A stretch of 17,208 nt of DNA from Oscillospiraceae bacterium (GTDB lineage: Bacteria; Bacillota; Clostridia; Oscillospirales; Ruminococcaceae), in contig CAAGBS010000022.1 in the NCBI GenBank assembly GCA_900768125.1, positions 1-17,208 on the forward strand, in the 5' to 3' direction. The first letter of the stretch is position 1. Each line of letters begins with the position of its first letter. This document shows, one piece after another, positions 1-7,436 of the stretch. The notes below the pieces were generated by a model. That model was not told where the DNA came from. It saw nothing but the letters and a program-made list of their open reading frames with translations, and searched no databases. The position numbers and the translations under genes are program-made.

Positions 1-62
1 ACAACTCAATTGATTTGTGTTACTATGAATAAGCTGTGGACTCATCAAAATGTTACCTGAGC

Positions 63-300
63 TTACTGATTTCGCTTAATGCACGTTTGTGGTTTACACA
101 GATTTTGGGGTAGAGCCTGAACTGCAGTGCTTGTCTTGCCCGAGTAATATCTGCGGCGCTTATCTGCCGGAGGCATTCCGCTTATCGAGCATCTCCGGCG
201 GTTATTCCAATAGCTCATGTAGTCATCATATCATTGTTTTCAGTTGTTCTTTCGTGTAATCCGTACTTCTTCTGCCGCGGAAATAAGTCCTGCTGATTTT
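63..300 (-). pseudogene. Probable remnant of an IS3-type transposase C-terminus
   Basis: Read on the minus strand, this stretch gives TDYTKEQLKTMI, then a one-base shift with stops, then DYMSYWNNRR and SGMPPADKRRRYY, ending at a stop near 63-65. This is the pattern seen at the end of IS3-family (DDE) transposases, where a Y-x-x-Y-[YW]-N-x-x-R segment is followed by G-M-x-P-x-x-x-R. Only the last 70 or so residues are visible and the frame is broken, so it cannot be functional. I did not find clear terminal inverted repeats here. The assignment rests on short motifs only and could be wrong. Confidence 0.4.
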
Positions 301-313
301 TTGTTTACCGCTC

Positions 314-343
314 TTGACAAGCTGTGGGTTAGTGCAGCATAAC
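314..343 (+). promoter_or_regulatory. Candidate promoter of the broken TetR gene
   Basis: A perfect -35 TTGACA (314-319) is followed after 18 bases by a weak -10 CATAAC (338-343). Overlapping it is an imperfect inverted repeat, TTAGT (329-333) and ACTAA (342-346). A second inverted repeat, AAATGAC (346-352) with GTCATTT (368-374), lies in the predicted leader. The arrangement parallels the promoter of the intact TetR gene at 7730-7792, so autoregulation is a reasonable inference. Confidence 0.5.
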
Positions 344-393
344 TAAAATGACCGGTATTGAAACATAGTCATTTAGAGCAGGAGGGAACGATA

Positions 394-951
394 ATGCCCG
401 TAATTTTCAGCGAGAAAAAACGCCATGAGATAAGCCGGCAGATAAAGGAAGCGGCGCTCCGGCTGTTCAAGACGAAAGGAATACGCAAAACAACGGTCGC
501 CGAACTTGCGGAGAGCGTTGGCATTGCCAAAGGCACCTTTTACAACTTCTACGCGACAAAGGGTCAGCTTGTGGCTGAAATAAAGGAAGACTTCGACGCC
601 GCGTCAGAGCGGGAACTGAGAAACAAAATCGGCGGCAGGGATAAAATACCGATAGCGGAGTTCTACAAGTACTATGTGGAACTGTTTCGTCCGGACACGG
701 TGTTCTCGTTCCATTTCACGCCGGACGACATAACGGCAATGCAGGAGATGGAGGAGACCCGGAGGTTTTTCTCACAGGAACACGCCGTAAAGGCCACAAA
801 GCTTGTGCTGGAATATGTGGACGGCGTGCGCGTGGACGTGGACTACGCTTAAATCGCAAACTTCGCGAAGCTTGTAAACCTTGCGATAGAGAACCGTGGC
901 GCATTCTGTCAGGAAGCGTTCGGGAAGAACCTCAGGACATATACGGAATTG
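394..951 (+). pseudogene. TetR-family regulator interrupted by an in-frame stop
   Basis: The ATG at 394 follows a strong AGGAGGG site (380-386). The first about 65 residues contain a typical TetR helix-turn-helix (KTTVAELAESVGIAKGTFYNFY). The frame stops at TAA 850-852 after 152 codons, too short for a TetR ligand-binding domain. The same frame stays open beyond the stop, encoding IANFAKLVNLAIENRGAF and more, which reads like the normal last helices of a TetR protein. So a point change to TAA most likely truncated the gene. The true TetR end is lost, because the frame runs straight into a permease remnant at about 950. A short protein retaining the DNA-binding domain could still be made. No intact partner transporter remains. 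Confidence 0.75.
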
Positions 952-1436
952 TTCGAGGAAAGCTGCGTTGAGGACGGTCAGTTCACTGTTTCATCGCCCA
1001 TTTCCGACCGGGACATAACTGCGCTGGAAAGCGAATTTAACGTGATTCTCGAACGCCAGCGCTTTCGGAATTATCTTACGGCGAAACGACTGTCCGGCTG
1101 TTTGCGGACACGCAGAAGACGAACAAGGCGGTCATTCTGGAGGGCGAGCCGCTCAGCGGGGACAACTGCGTGCTCCTGACGTACAACTACGCAAAGCGCA
1201 GTGGCTGTCGGTCGGCGACTCTATAACGTTCGTCGGAAGCGGCTTCGTGATAAGCGGACTGTGCTTAAAACCGGATTACGCCGCGATGTACGCTAATTTC
1301 GAGGACAGCTTCCCCAAACAGCGCCGATTTCGGTATCGCGCTAATAACCGGAAACACAATGGAATCCCTTGCGCTTTCCGCGCGGAAGCTGAAAAAGCTA
1401 GACATGGTGGAATGCCTTAAGGAAGAGCGGGAATAG
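952..1436 (+). pseudogene. Frameshifted remnant of an FtsX-like ABC transporter permease
   Basis: Joining three reading frames gives a coherent protein segment: ISDRDITALESEFNVILERQ, then GETTVRLFADTQK and VILEGEPLSGDNCVLL, then SVGDSITFVGSGFVISGL, then ADFGIALITGNTMES, ending at TAG 1434-1436. This resembles the extracytoplasmic (MacB/PCD-like) part of FtsX-type ABC permeases, which are often encoded beside TetR regulators in Clostridia. Frame changes are needed near 1076 and 1202 (one base lost at each) and near 1316 (one base gained). The N-terminal membrane segment and the large C-terminal permease domain are absent, so internal and terminal deletions have happened. The family call is by pattern and moderately sure; the pseudogene status is clear. 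Confidence 0.6.
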
Positions 1437-1460
1437 CTTTTTAATTACCCCGGTTCAATA

Positions 1461-1491
1461 TGCAAAACCGCCAGACACTGAGCCTGGCGGT
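1461..1491 (-). terminator. Intrinsic terminator of the SDR gene
   Basis: An inverted repeat ACCGCCAG (1467-1474) with CTGGCGGT (1484-1491) forms an 8-bp GC-rich stem. Read on the minus strand it is followed by TTTTGC, which fits termination of the minus-strand dehydrogenase that ends at 1524. On the plus strand the following bases are less T-rich. Confidence 0.7.
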
Positions 1492-1523
1492 CAATTCTTT
1501 GATTTAAGCGGAGCGACTGGTCA

Positions 1524-2264
1524 TCAGGTCTGAGCGGCTCCGTCCACTGAGATCACGGTTCCGGTGACATAGCTGGAAAGGTCGCTTGCGAGGAACAGGA
1601 ACACATTTGCGACTTCCTCCGGCTCGCCGATACGCCCCAGCGGTATCGGCGCGGAGATACGCTCCACGATCTCAGCAGGAAGCGCCGCGACCATATCCGT
1701 TCTAGTAACGCCCGGTGCGACTGCGTTGACGCGTATGCCGCTGCGCCCGAGTTCGCGCGCAAGGCTCTTTGTCATGCCGTTTACCGCAAACTTACTGGTC
1801 GGGTAGCCAACGCCGCTCGGCTGACCGTAAATGCTTACCATGGAGCTGGTGTTGATAATGCTTCCGCCTGATTCTCTCATATGCTCCGCGGCAGCCTTGC
1901 AGCCGTTGAACACCGCGGTAACGTTCAGATCCATGATCTTCTTGAACGCTTCCGGGTCGTACTGCGCCAGCGGTTCGCGCGCGGATATTCCTGCGTTGTT
2001 GACCATGATGTCAAGCCTGCCGAATTTCGCTGCGACTTCGTCCACTGCGTTCTTCACAGATGTGTAGTCGGTCAGGTCGGGCGCCATTCCTATGACTTCC
2101 CACGCGGGGTTTTCAGCTTTTAACTCCGCAAGCGCCTTGTCAACTGTTTCCTGACGGCTTCCGAAAAGAGCCACCTTTGCTCCGTTCTGCAGAAATACCT
2201 TTACTATCGCGAACCCTATTCCGCGTGTTCCGCCTGTCACGATAGCTGTTTTTCCTTTAAGCAT
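1524..2264 (-). CDS. Short-chain dehydrogenase/reductase (FabG-like)
   Basis: This 246-residue protein is a classical SDR, the usual family length. Visible motifs are the Rossmann glycine motif TGGTRGIG (10-17), NNAG (89-92), and the catalytic set Asn114, Ser141, Tyr154 and Lys158 (YPTSK). The C-terminal VTGTVISVDGA is typical of the FabG-like group. Arg14 and the GSR after the second strand (35-37) suggest NADP(H), by family rule. It would reduce a carbonyl or oxidise an alcohol in the cytosol. The substrate cannot be read from sequence: 3-oxoacyl, sugar and hydroxysteroid dehydrogenases all look like this. The ATG at 2264 follows a GGAGGAG site. It is transcribed alone, with its own promoter and terminator, and no fatty-acid genes are adjacent, so a housekeeping FabG role is unlikely. 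Confidence 0.9.
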   Translation of the reverse strand: MLKGKTAIVTGGTRGIGFAIVKVFLQNGAKVALFGSRQETVDKALAELKAENPAWEVIGMAPDLTDYTSVKNAVDEVAAKFGRLDIMVNNAGISAREPLAQYDPEAFKKIMDLNVTAVFNGCKAAAEHMRESGGSIINTSSMVSIYGQPSGVGYPTSKFAVNGMTKSLARELGRSGIRVNAVAPGVTRTDMVAALPAEIVERISAPIPLGRIGEPEEVANVFLFLASDLSSYVTGTVISVDGAAQT

Positions 2265-2289
2265 ATGAAATCTCCTCCTGTATTTATTC

Positions 2290-2309
2290 AGCGTCAGTCT
2301 GCTTACGCT
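2290..2309. promoter_or_regulatory. Candidate 20-bp operator in the SDR leader
   Basis: The 20-bp sequence AGCGTCAGTCTGCTTACGCT is an imperfect palindrome with 7 of 10 paired positions and perfect AGCGT/ACGCT arms. It lies just downstream of the SDR -10 box, where a repressor would block transcription. Which regulator binds it is unknown. Confidence 0.4.
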
Positions 2310-2317
2310 TTAATATA

Positions 2318-2346
2318 ATATTATCACATTTGCTGAATTTTGTCAA
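2318..2346 (-). promoter_or_regulatory. Strong promoter of the SDR gene
   Basis: On the minus strand, TTGACA (2346-2341) and TAATAT (2323-2318) are separated by 17 bases. This is close to the housekeeping sigma-factor consensus. The start codon lies about 55 bases downstream of the -10 box. Confidence 0.8.
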
Positions 2347-2516
2347 CACAGTTTTCTCGATTTGTTAAAAATGTTCAAAAGTCGGGGAACTGACCAGGGA
2401 AGCGCTCTGGAACGGAAACGAATGGGTCGCCGATTATCGTAGATTAAGGGCTGTGTCGCATATATGAATCCCGCTCTCGTTGATATTCGCGGGAGTTTTG
2501 CCATAGAAATATCCGC
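2347..2516. other. Intergenic stretch with no convincing gene
   Basis: I see no supported gene here. A short plus-strand stretch, about 2385-2468, translates without interruption (LTREALWNGNEWVADYRR) before a stop and may be the tail of a lost gene. An inverted repeat TCCCGC/GCGGGA near 2469-2494 followed by GTTTTG could be an old terminator. Both are weak. Confidence 0.3.
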
Positions 2517-2545
2517 TTGACTTCTTTTATATTTTGTGGTATTAT
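2517..2545 (+). promoter_or_regulatory. Promoter of the BAAT-like hydrolase operon
   Basis: TTGACT (2517-2522) and TATTAT (2540-2545) are separated by 17 bases. The predicted transcript has a leader of about 70 bases that contains the palindrome at 2587-2604. Confidence 0.65.
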
Positions 2546-2586
2546 TTTTTATGGGATCATGCTGTGTCCCTTATATTTGATATCTT

Positions 2587-2604
2587 AGTTAGCTATATCT
2601 AACT
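2587..2604. promoter_or_regulatory. Candidate TetR operator upstream of the hydrolase operon
   Basis: AGTTAG-CTATAT-CTAACT is a perfect 6-bp inverted repeat with a 6-base spacer, 20 bases before the start codon. Its core TTAG-N6-CTAA recurs in the promoter of the intact TetR gene (7742-7755). It would act as a downstream roadblock operator. Binding is inferred, not shown. Confidence 0.5.
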
Positions 2605-2623
2605 CAACTTACAGGAGCTGCTT

Positions 2624-3559
2624 ATGAAAAGAATATTTTTCAGCATAGAAAAGGACGGGTTCTACGGAACATATTATGAAAACCCGCATGGGTCGGACTG
2701 CACGGTGCTTGGATTGTTCGGAGACGACCCCAACGACTATATGGCGAAGTGCGGAGTAAAGTGGCTGCATAATAACGGCGTGAACGCGCTCTGCATGTCC
2801 CCGGGGAAAAAGAACTACAGCCACGTTAACATGCCGCTGGAGCGTTACGCGGCTGCCATTGCGTGGCTTAAAGCCCACGGAACAAGAAAGACAGGCATTA
2901 TGGGAATGAGCACGGCGGGAATGGATTCAATTGTCGCGGCGTCGTATTTTCCGGATATAACGCTGACTTTCGGGCTTACGGCAAGCGACTTCATATGGCA
3001 GGGATTCGAGCAGGGCAAAAAGGACGGCTGCGGCGAATGGCCTGTCCCGGGCACTTCAACGCTTTCCTGGAAAGGCGAGCCTCTGCCGTATATGCCGTTT
3101 GTATATCAGCACCCGGAATACTGGAACAAGATACAGGAGGAAACGAAAGGCTCGGGCGATTTCATGCGTTCTACATGCCTGTTTATTGATTCCGAAAAGG
3201 CAAGGGAGCATTCCGAAGATGAAATGATAAAAGTAGAGAATATCCACGGAAAGCTGTTCCTCATCGGTGCTGACGACGATTCCTTCTGGGAGGCGGGGAA
3301 GTACGTCCGCAGAATGGACGAGCGCCTGAAATCGCGTCCGCACAACTGCGAGTACGAAGCGCTTGCCTATGAGCACGGGACGCATTTTGTGCTTCCGGAG
3401 TCGATGCTGCGCGCGGCGCTCCCGGTTGGACTGAAATTCGTGCTGCGGTTCGTTTTCAGGGCGGCGAAGGAATACCCCGATGAATGCGAGCAGACCCGAA
3501 AGGACATAGACCGACGGCTTTCCGCAGCACTCAGGGAGTGGACGGCGGATACTGAATAA
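2624..3559 (+). CDS. Alpha/beta hydrolase of the BAAT / acyl-CoA thioester hydrolase type
   Basis: This 311-residue cytosolic protein (no signal peptide) has a nucleophile elbow GMSTAG with Ser96. After it comes ASYFPDITLTFGLTAS, typical of the C-terminal domain shared by bile acid-CoA:amino acid N-acyltransferases and acyl-CoA thioesterases. The likely triad is Ser96, an Asp among 217-219 (GADDDSF) and His254 (HGTHF). Animal BAAT uses Cys, so a Ser nucleophile argues for hydrolysis rather than amide transfer. The N-terminal thioesterase-type domain of the animal proteins is absent. AGGAG precedes the ATG by 6 bases. It is the first gene of a two-gene operon, 17 bases ahead of another hydrolase. 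The natural ester or thioester substrate is unknown. Confidence 0.75.
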   Translation: MKRIFFSIEKDGFYGTYYENPHGSDCTVLGLFGDDPNDYMAKCGVKWLHNNGVNALCMSPGKKNYSHVNMPLERYAAAIAWLKAHGTRKTGIMGMSTAGMDSIVAASYFPDITLTFGLTASDFIWQGFEQGKKDGCGEWPVPGTSTLSWKGEPLPYMPFVYQHPEYWNKIQEETKGSGDFMRSTCLFIDSEKAREHSEDEMIKVENIHGKLFLIGADDDSFWEAGKYVRRMDERLKSRPHNCEYEALAYEHGTHFVLPESMLRAALPVGLKFVLRFVFRAAKEYPDECEQTRKDIDRRLSAALREWTADTE

Positions 3560-3576
3560 AGGCAGGAAGAAACAAT

Positions 3577-4326
3577 ATGGAGATAAAACAATTCGGAAAT
3601 CAGAACGGAAAGAAAATAATGCTGCTTCACGGAAACCTGATGTGCTGGCGGCAGTTCGAGGATATAATCCCGCTGCTGGAAAAGGATTTCATGGTGTATG
3701 CGGTCAGCTTTGACGGATTCGACGGCACAGGCACGACTACCTACACAACGGCGCGTGGACAGGCAGATAAGCTGGCGGAATATGTCTGCGCGGAATGCGG
3801 CGGGCGGCTGGATATGCTCTTTGCGGAGTCCCTCGGGTGCGGCCCGGCGGTATTCCTGAAGTCCTCGCCAAAGGTGCAGGTAGACCACATGATACTCAGC
3901 GGACCGGAGTATCTCGACTTTGGAATTATGAACAAGCCGCTTCTGAAAATCATGCCGCAGAAGCAGTATAAGACTGCGCATGAAAAGTCTATGCCGGCGT
4001 GGGTGCTGAAATTCATGGGGCAGACGGAGCGGGGAATGCAGACCATGATGAGCCGCATTCCTGACAATATCAGCCTGGAGTCAGTCCGCGCTACATGGGA
4101 GGCGGGACTTTATCTCTACCGCAGCGATTTCCCCGTGCAGCCGGACGCAAACGTTGCCTGCTGGTACGGAGAGAAAGAGGGGCATATGAAAAAGGCAGTG
4201 CAGCGGCTGAAAAAGGCGTATCCGAAGCTAACGCTATGCTGTTTCAACGGATTCGGGCACGGCGACATCATCAACCACCCGGAACTTCTGGTGAAAAAGC
4301 TGAAATCCGAACTGTCGCGTAAATAA
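3577..4326 (+). CDS. Alpha/beta hydrolase, AESLG nucleophile type
   Basis: A 249-residue alpha/beta hydrolase fold protein. It has an HG oxyanion motif near the start (LLHGNLMCW, His18-Gly19) and a nucleophile elbow AESLG with Ser85, where the usual first Gly of GxSxG is Ala. A C-terminal His228 in GFGHGD completes the set. The acid residue is uncertain. No signal peptide or membrane segment is seen. An AGGAAG site lies 7 bases before the ATG, and the gene sits 17 bases after the BAAT-like hydrolase with no promoter between, so the two are co-transcribed. It could be an esterase, lipase-like enzyme or thioesterase; the substrate cannot be assigned. A bidirectional terminator follows. Confidence 0.8.
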   Translation: MEIKQFGNQNGKKIMLLHGNLMCWRQFEDIIPLLEKDFMVYAVSFDGFDGTGTTTYTTARGQADKLAEYVCAECGGRLDMLFAESLGCGPAVFLKSSPKVQVDHMILSGPEYLDFGIMNKPLLKIMPQKQYKTAHEKSMPAWVLKFMGQTERGMQTMMSRIPDNISLESVRATWEAGLYLYRSDFPVQPDANVACWYGEKEGHMKKAVQRLKKAYPKLTLCCFNGFGHGDIINHPELLVKKLKSELSRK

Positions 4327-4367
4327 TAATACGGCGGCGGAAATTCTGACATCGGTGCAGAAAAACG

Positions 4368-4402
4368 ATGGAGCAATCGTAAGACTGCTCCATTCTTTCT
4401 GT
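4368..4402. terminator. Bidirectional intrinsic terminator between convergent genes
   Basis: ATGGAGCA (4368-4375) pairs with TGCTCCAT (4386-4393), with two further pairs inside. It is followed by TTCTTTCT on the plus strand and by CGTTTTTC on the minus strand. It serves the hydrolase operon and the convergent symporter gene. The same stem recurs at 10454 and 10702. Confidence 0.8.
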
Positions 4403-4416
4403 TGTGGAATTGCCTG

Positions 4417-5790
4417 TCACATCGAGATGATGCCGAATGCGTTTGCGACCGAACTTATCAGGATAACCGCCGCGAAAATCGGGCACAGGTATTTTATCAT
4501 GAAGTTGAATATCTTCTTTCGTTGGAAAGCGCCGTTTTCCTGGGTCATTTCCTCCTCTATCTTCCGGACGCCCATCACTCTGGATACCAGCAGGCATGTG
4601 GCGATAGCTGCTATCGGCATCATCACGGAGTTCGTAAGGAAGTCGAAGAAATCGAGAAACTGCATGCCGAGTATTCTTACTTCTCCGAGCGGTCCGTATC
4701 CCAGCGATGAGAGCGTTCCGAGCAATATCATTATCCCGGTGATTATCAGCGTGGATTTCTTTCTGCTCCAGCCGAGTTCGTCCTGGAATGTCGATACCGC
4801 GCTTTCAGTCAGGGCGATGGAGCTTGTCAGCGCGGCGCACAGCACGAGCAGGAAGAAAAGTATTCCGACGAAGCCGCCCATGCTCATATCCGCGAACACT
4901 TTCGGGATAGTTATGAACATCAGCGAGGGACCCGCTTTGAGGTTTTCGGTGTCACCGCCGGAGAATGCGAACACGGCGGGAATTATCATCAGTCCTGCCA
5001 TTATTGCGATGCCCGTGTCGAATATCTCAACGTTTTCAGTGGATTTTTCGATGGATACGTCCCTTTTCATGTAGGAGCCGAATGTTATCAGTATTCCCAT
5101 CGCGATGGACAGTGAGTAGAACATTTGTCCCATTGCCGAAACTACAGTCATCCAGGAGAAATTCGAAAAGTTGGGTATCAGAAAGTACTTTACGCCCTCC
5201 AGCGCGCCCGGTCGTGTGACTGAGAACACGGTTATCACTATCGACAGCACCACCAGCACGGGCATCATGAACTTTGAGACGCGTTCCACACCGTGCCTTA
5301 CGCCGCCGAAAATTATGACAACAGTTAGCAATGTGAACGCGAGGAAGCAAAGTTCGGTGCTTCCGCCGCTGGATATGAACTCCCCGAAATAGCCGTCAGC
5401 CGCGAGCTGTTCGCCGTGCCCCAAGACGTATTCCGCGAGGTATTTGATGACCCAGCCGCCGATGACTGAATAATACGGCACTATGAGGATCGGTATCACG
5501 GCGTTTATCCAGCCGCCGAGCGACAGCCATTTCGACTTGCCGAAAGTTTTGTAGGCGCCGACCGGGCTTTTCTGGGTCATGCGTCCGAGGGCTGTTTCCG
5601 CGGTTATCATCGTATAGCCGAATGTCAGTGCGAGGAGTATATAGATAAGCAGGAATATCCCTCCGCCGTATTTCGCCGCAAGATACGGGAATCTCCAGAT
5701 GTTGCCCAGTCCGACTGACGCGCCTGCCGCTGACAGCACGAATCCCAGCTTGCCGGAAAAGGTGCTTCGCTTTTTGTGGTTCTGTTCCAT
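4417..5790 (-). CDS. Sodium-dependent amino-acid transporter, NSS (SNF/SLC6) family
   Basis: A 457-residue integral membrane protein with about 11 hydrophobic segments, the usual size of compact bacterial NSS proteins such as MhsT. TM1 carries the family signature GLGNIWRFPY (27-36), including the Asn and Arg that in LeuT bind sodium and form the outer gate. TM3 has PYYSVIGGW and TM6 has YSLSIAMGILITFGSY, matching the unwound substrate-binding region. It should import an amino acid or related amine with sodium; substrate specificity is not readable. GGAG precedes the ATG at 5790. It is divergent from a second NSS gene of the same length, and the two share only the family motifs, so they look like different-specificity paralogues rather than a recent duplication. 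Confidence 0.93.
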   Translation of the reverse strand: MEQNHKKRSTFSGKLGFVLSAAGASVGLGNIWRFPYLAAKYGGGIFLLIYILLALTFGYTMITAETALGRMTQKSPVGAYKTFGKSKWLSLGGWINAVIPILIVPYYSVIGGWVIKYLAEYVLGHGEQLAADGYFGEFISSGGSTELCFLAFTLLTVVIIFGGVRHGVERVSKFMMPVLVVLSIVITVFSVTRPGALEGVKYFLIPNFSNFSWMTVVSAMGQMFYSLSIAMGILITFGSYMKRDVSIEKSTENVEIFDTGIAIMAGLMIIPAVFAFSGGDTENLKAGPSLMFITIPKVFADMSMGGFVGILFFLLVLCAALTSSIALTESAVSTFQDELGWSRKKSTLIITGIMILLGTLSSLGYGPLGEVRILGMQFLDFFDFLTNSVMMPIAAIATCLLVSRVMGVRKIEEEMTQENGAFQRKKIFNFMIKYLCPIFAAVILISSVANAFGIISM

Positions 5791-5833
5791 TGTTTTCTCC
5801 TTTTTGACCGAGTGATGAAATATAATTATATCA

Positions 5834-5862
5834 ATTATAACATATTATTTTCATTTTGTATA
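5834..5862 (-). promoter_or_regulatory. Candidate promoter of the minus-strand NSS gene
   Basis: On the minus strand, TATACA (5862-5857) and a perfect TATAAT (5839-5834) are separated by 17 bases. The surrounding DNA is very AT-rich and contains several overlapping TATAAT-like words, so the exact -10 box is uncertain. Confidence 0.5.
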
Positions 5863-5897
5863 GTACTTATCACTAATTCTCGGCTGTGATTTTTGAC

Positions 5898-5926
5898 TTG
5901 ACTTTTTCTGCAAAACATAGTATCAT
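5898..5926 (+). promoter_or_regulatory. Promoter of the plus-strand NSS gene
   Basis: TTGACT (5898-5903) and TATCAT (5921-5926) are separated by 17 bases. The predicted leader is about 70 bases. Confidence 0.65.
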
Positions 5927-5952
5927 ATTATTAATTGTTATGTCGAAAAAAG

Positions 5953-5983
5953 TGCCGCATTATGTCCGGATATTATTGCGGCA
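5953..5983 (+). promoter_or_regulatory. Leader hairpin just before the NSS ribosome binding site
   Basis: TGCCGCA (5953-5959) and TGCGGCA (5977-5983) form a 7-bp stem with a 17-base loop, seven bases before the GGAGG at 5991-5995. There is no T-run, so it is not a terminator. It may affect mRNA stability or translation. Confidence 0.4.
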
Positions 5984-6001
5984 GAAAAACGGAGGTATTT
6001 A

Positions 6002-7375
6002 ATGGTAAGGGAAAAACTGGGGAGCAGACTTGGATTTATACTATTGAGTGCGGGCTGTGCAATAGGCATCGGGAACGTTTGGAAGTTCCCGTATATTGTG
6101 GGTCAGAACGGCGGAGGATTGTTCGTGCTCGTATATCTTGTATTTCTGGCGATACTCGGGATACCGGTGCTGACGATGGAGTTTTCCATCGGCAGAGCCG
6201 CACAGCGCAGTCCCGTGAAGATGTATCAGCAGATAGAACCGAAAGGCTCGAAATGGCATATCCACGGCGTTGCGGCTATGATAGGAAGCTATATTCTGCT
6301 GATGTTCTATACAACGGTAGCCGGCTGGATGCTGAAATATTTCTTCGATACCGCGGGCGGGGTGCTTTCCGGGCTTGATACTGCCGGGATATCGGAGCAT
6401 TTCGATTCCGTGCTTGCCGACCCGCTGGTGATGATACTGTTCGTGGCGATAGTCCTCGCGGCGGCGGTGCTGATATGCTCGATAGGTCTTAAGAACGGAC
6501 TGGAGCGCGTAACTAAGGTCATGATGCTGGCGCTGCTTGTCATCATGGTTATCCTTGCGATAAACAGCTTCTTCATGGAGGGCGGCGAAGCGGGGCTTGC
6601 ATTCTATTTAAAGCCGAATGTAGAGGAGATACAGAAAGTCGGCATAGGCAATGTTATTGTCAGCGCGATGAATCAGGCGTTCTTCACACTGAGCCTTGGC
6701 ATGGGCGGAATGGCTATCTTCGGAAGCTACATAGGAAAAGACAGGTCGCTTCTCGGCGAGTCTGTGAATGTGGCTCTGCTGGATACGTTCGTTGCGTTCT
6801 CATCGGGACTCATAATATTCCCGGCGTGCTTTGCCTATGGCGTTGACGTTGACAGCGGCCCCAGTCTTATCTTCCTGACGCTGCCGAATATATTCAACCA
6901 CATTCCCCTCGGTCGGCTGTGGGGGAGCCTGTTCTTCGTGTTCATGTCGTTCGCTGCGCTTTCCACCGTGCTTGCCGTCTTCGAGGAGATAACCGCCTGC
7001 GTTGAGGACCTCTCGGGCTGGAGCAGGAGAAAATGCTGCGTTTTCAACGGCATTCTGCTGTTTGCGCTCTCCATTCCGTGCTGTCTGGGATTCAATGTGC
7101 TGAGCGGATTCCAGCCGCTGGGCGAGGGCACGAATATAATGGATATTGAGGATTTCATCGTAAGCAATCTGGTGCTTCCGCTTGGTTCGCTCGTGCTGAT
7201 ACTGTTTTGCACGATGAAAAAGGGCTGGGGCTGGGAGAATTACATCAATGAAGTCAACACCGGAAAGGGTCTGAAGATGAAGAATTTCATGCGCGGATAC
7301 TTTACATACGTTCTTCCGGTGATGGTAGGAATCGTATTCGTTATCGGCATTATTCAGAAGTTCTTCCCGGGTTGA
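6002..7375 (+). CDS. Sodium-dependent amino-acid transporter, NSS (SNF/SLC6) family
   Basis: A second 457-residue NSS symporter with about 11 to 12 hydrophobic segments. TM1 has GIGNVWKFPY (22-31), with Lys at the position of the LeuT gate Arg. TM3 has LMFYTTVAGW and TM6 has FFTLSLGMGGMAIFGSY, closer to the LeuT pattern than its divergent neighbour. It should take up an amino acid with sodium. The ATG at 6002 has a GGAGG site 6 bases upstream and its own promoter at 5898. No terminator is obvious after the stop; 28 bases on, a new promoter drives the structured leader. Two different NSS genes back to back suggest coordinated uptake of two amino acids, which is inference. Confidence 0.93.
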   Translation: MVREKLGSRLGFILLSAGCAIGIGNVWKFPYIVGQNGGGLFVLVYLVFLAILGIPVLTMEFSIGRAAQRSPVKMYQQIEPKGSKWHIHGVAAMIGSYILLMFYTTVAGWMLKYFFDTAGGVLSGLDTAGISEHFDSVLADPLVMILFVAIVLAAAVLICSIGLKNGLERVTKVMMLALLVIMVILAINSFFMEGGEAGLAFYLKPNVEEIQKVGIGNVIVSAMNQAFFTLSLGMGGMAIFGSYIGKDRSLLGESVNVALLDTFVAFSSGLIIFPACFAYGVDVDSGPSLIFLTLPNIFNHIPLGRLWGSLFFVFMSFAALSTVLAVFEEITACVEDLSGWSRRKCCVFNGILLFALSIPCCLGFNVLSGFQPLGEGTNIMDIEDFIVSNLVLPLGSLVLILFCTMKKGWGWENYINEVNTGKGLKMKNFMRGYFTYVLPVMVGIVFVIGIIQKFFPG

Positions 7376-7403
7376 AATACTGCGGAAAAATAGCAGAAAA
7401 CTA

Positions 7404-7432
7404 TTGACAATTCGCGGATAGTCTGATATATT
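7404..7432 (+). promoter_or_regulatory. Promoter of the structured leader RNA
   Basis: TTGACA (7404-7409) and TATATT (7427-7432) are separated by 17 bases. The predicted start near 7439 coincides with the 5' edge of the structured leader. Confidence 0.75.
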
Positions 7433-7436
7433 AATA

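Noticed and set aside
4355..5074. A 239-codon plus-strand open frame opposite the first NSS gene
   Set aside because: It is the antisense of transmembrane coding sequence and starts inside the terminator hairpin, with no ribosome site.
5941..5951. TGTCGAAAAA near the second NSS start, as in the inverted repeats of the 10454-10728 element
   Set aside because: Only about ten bases match and no second repeat or internal hairpins are present, so chance cannot be excluded.
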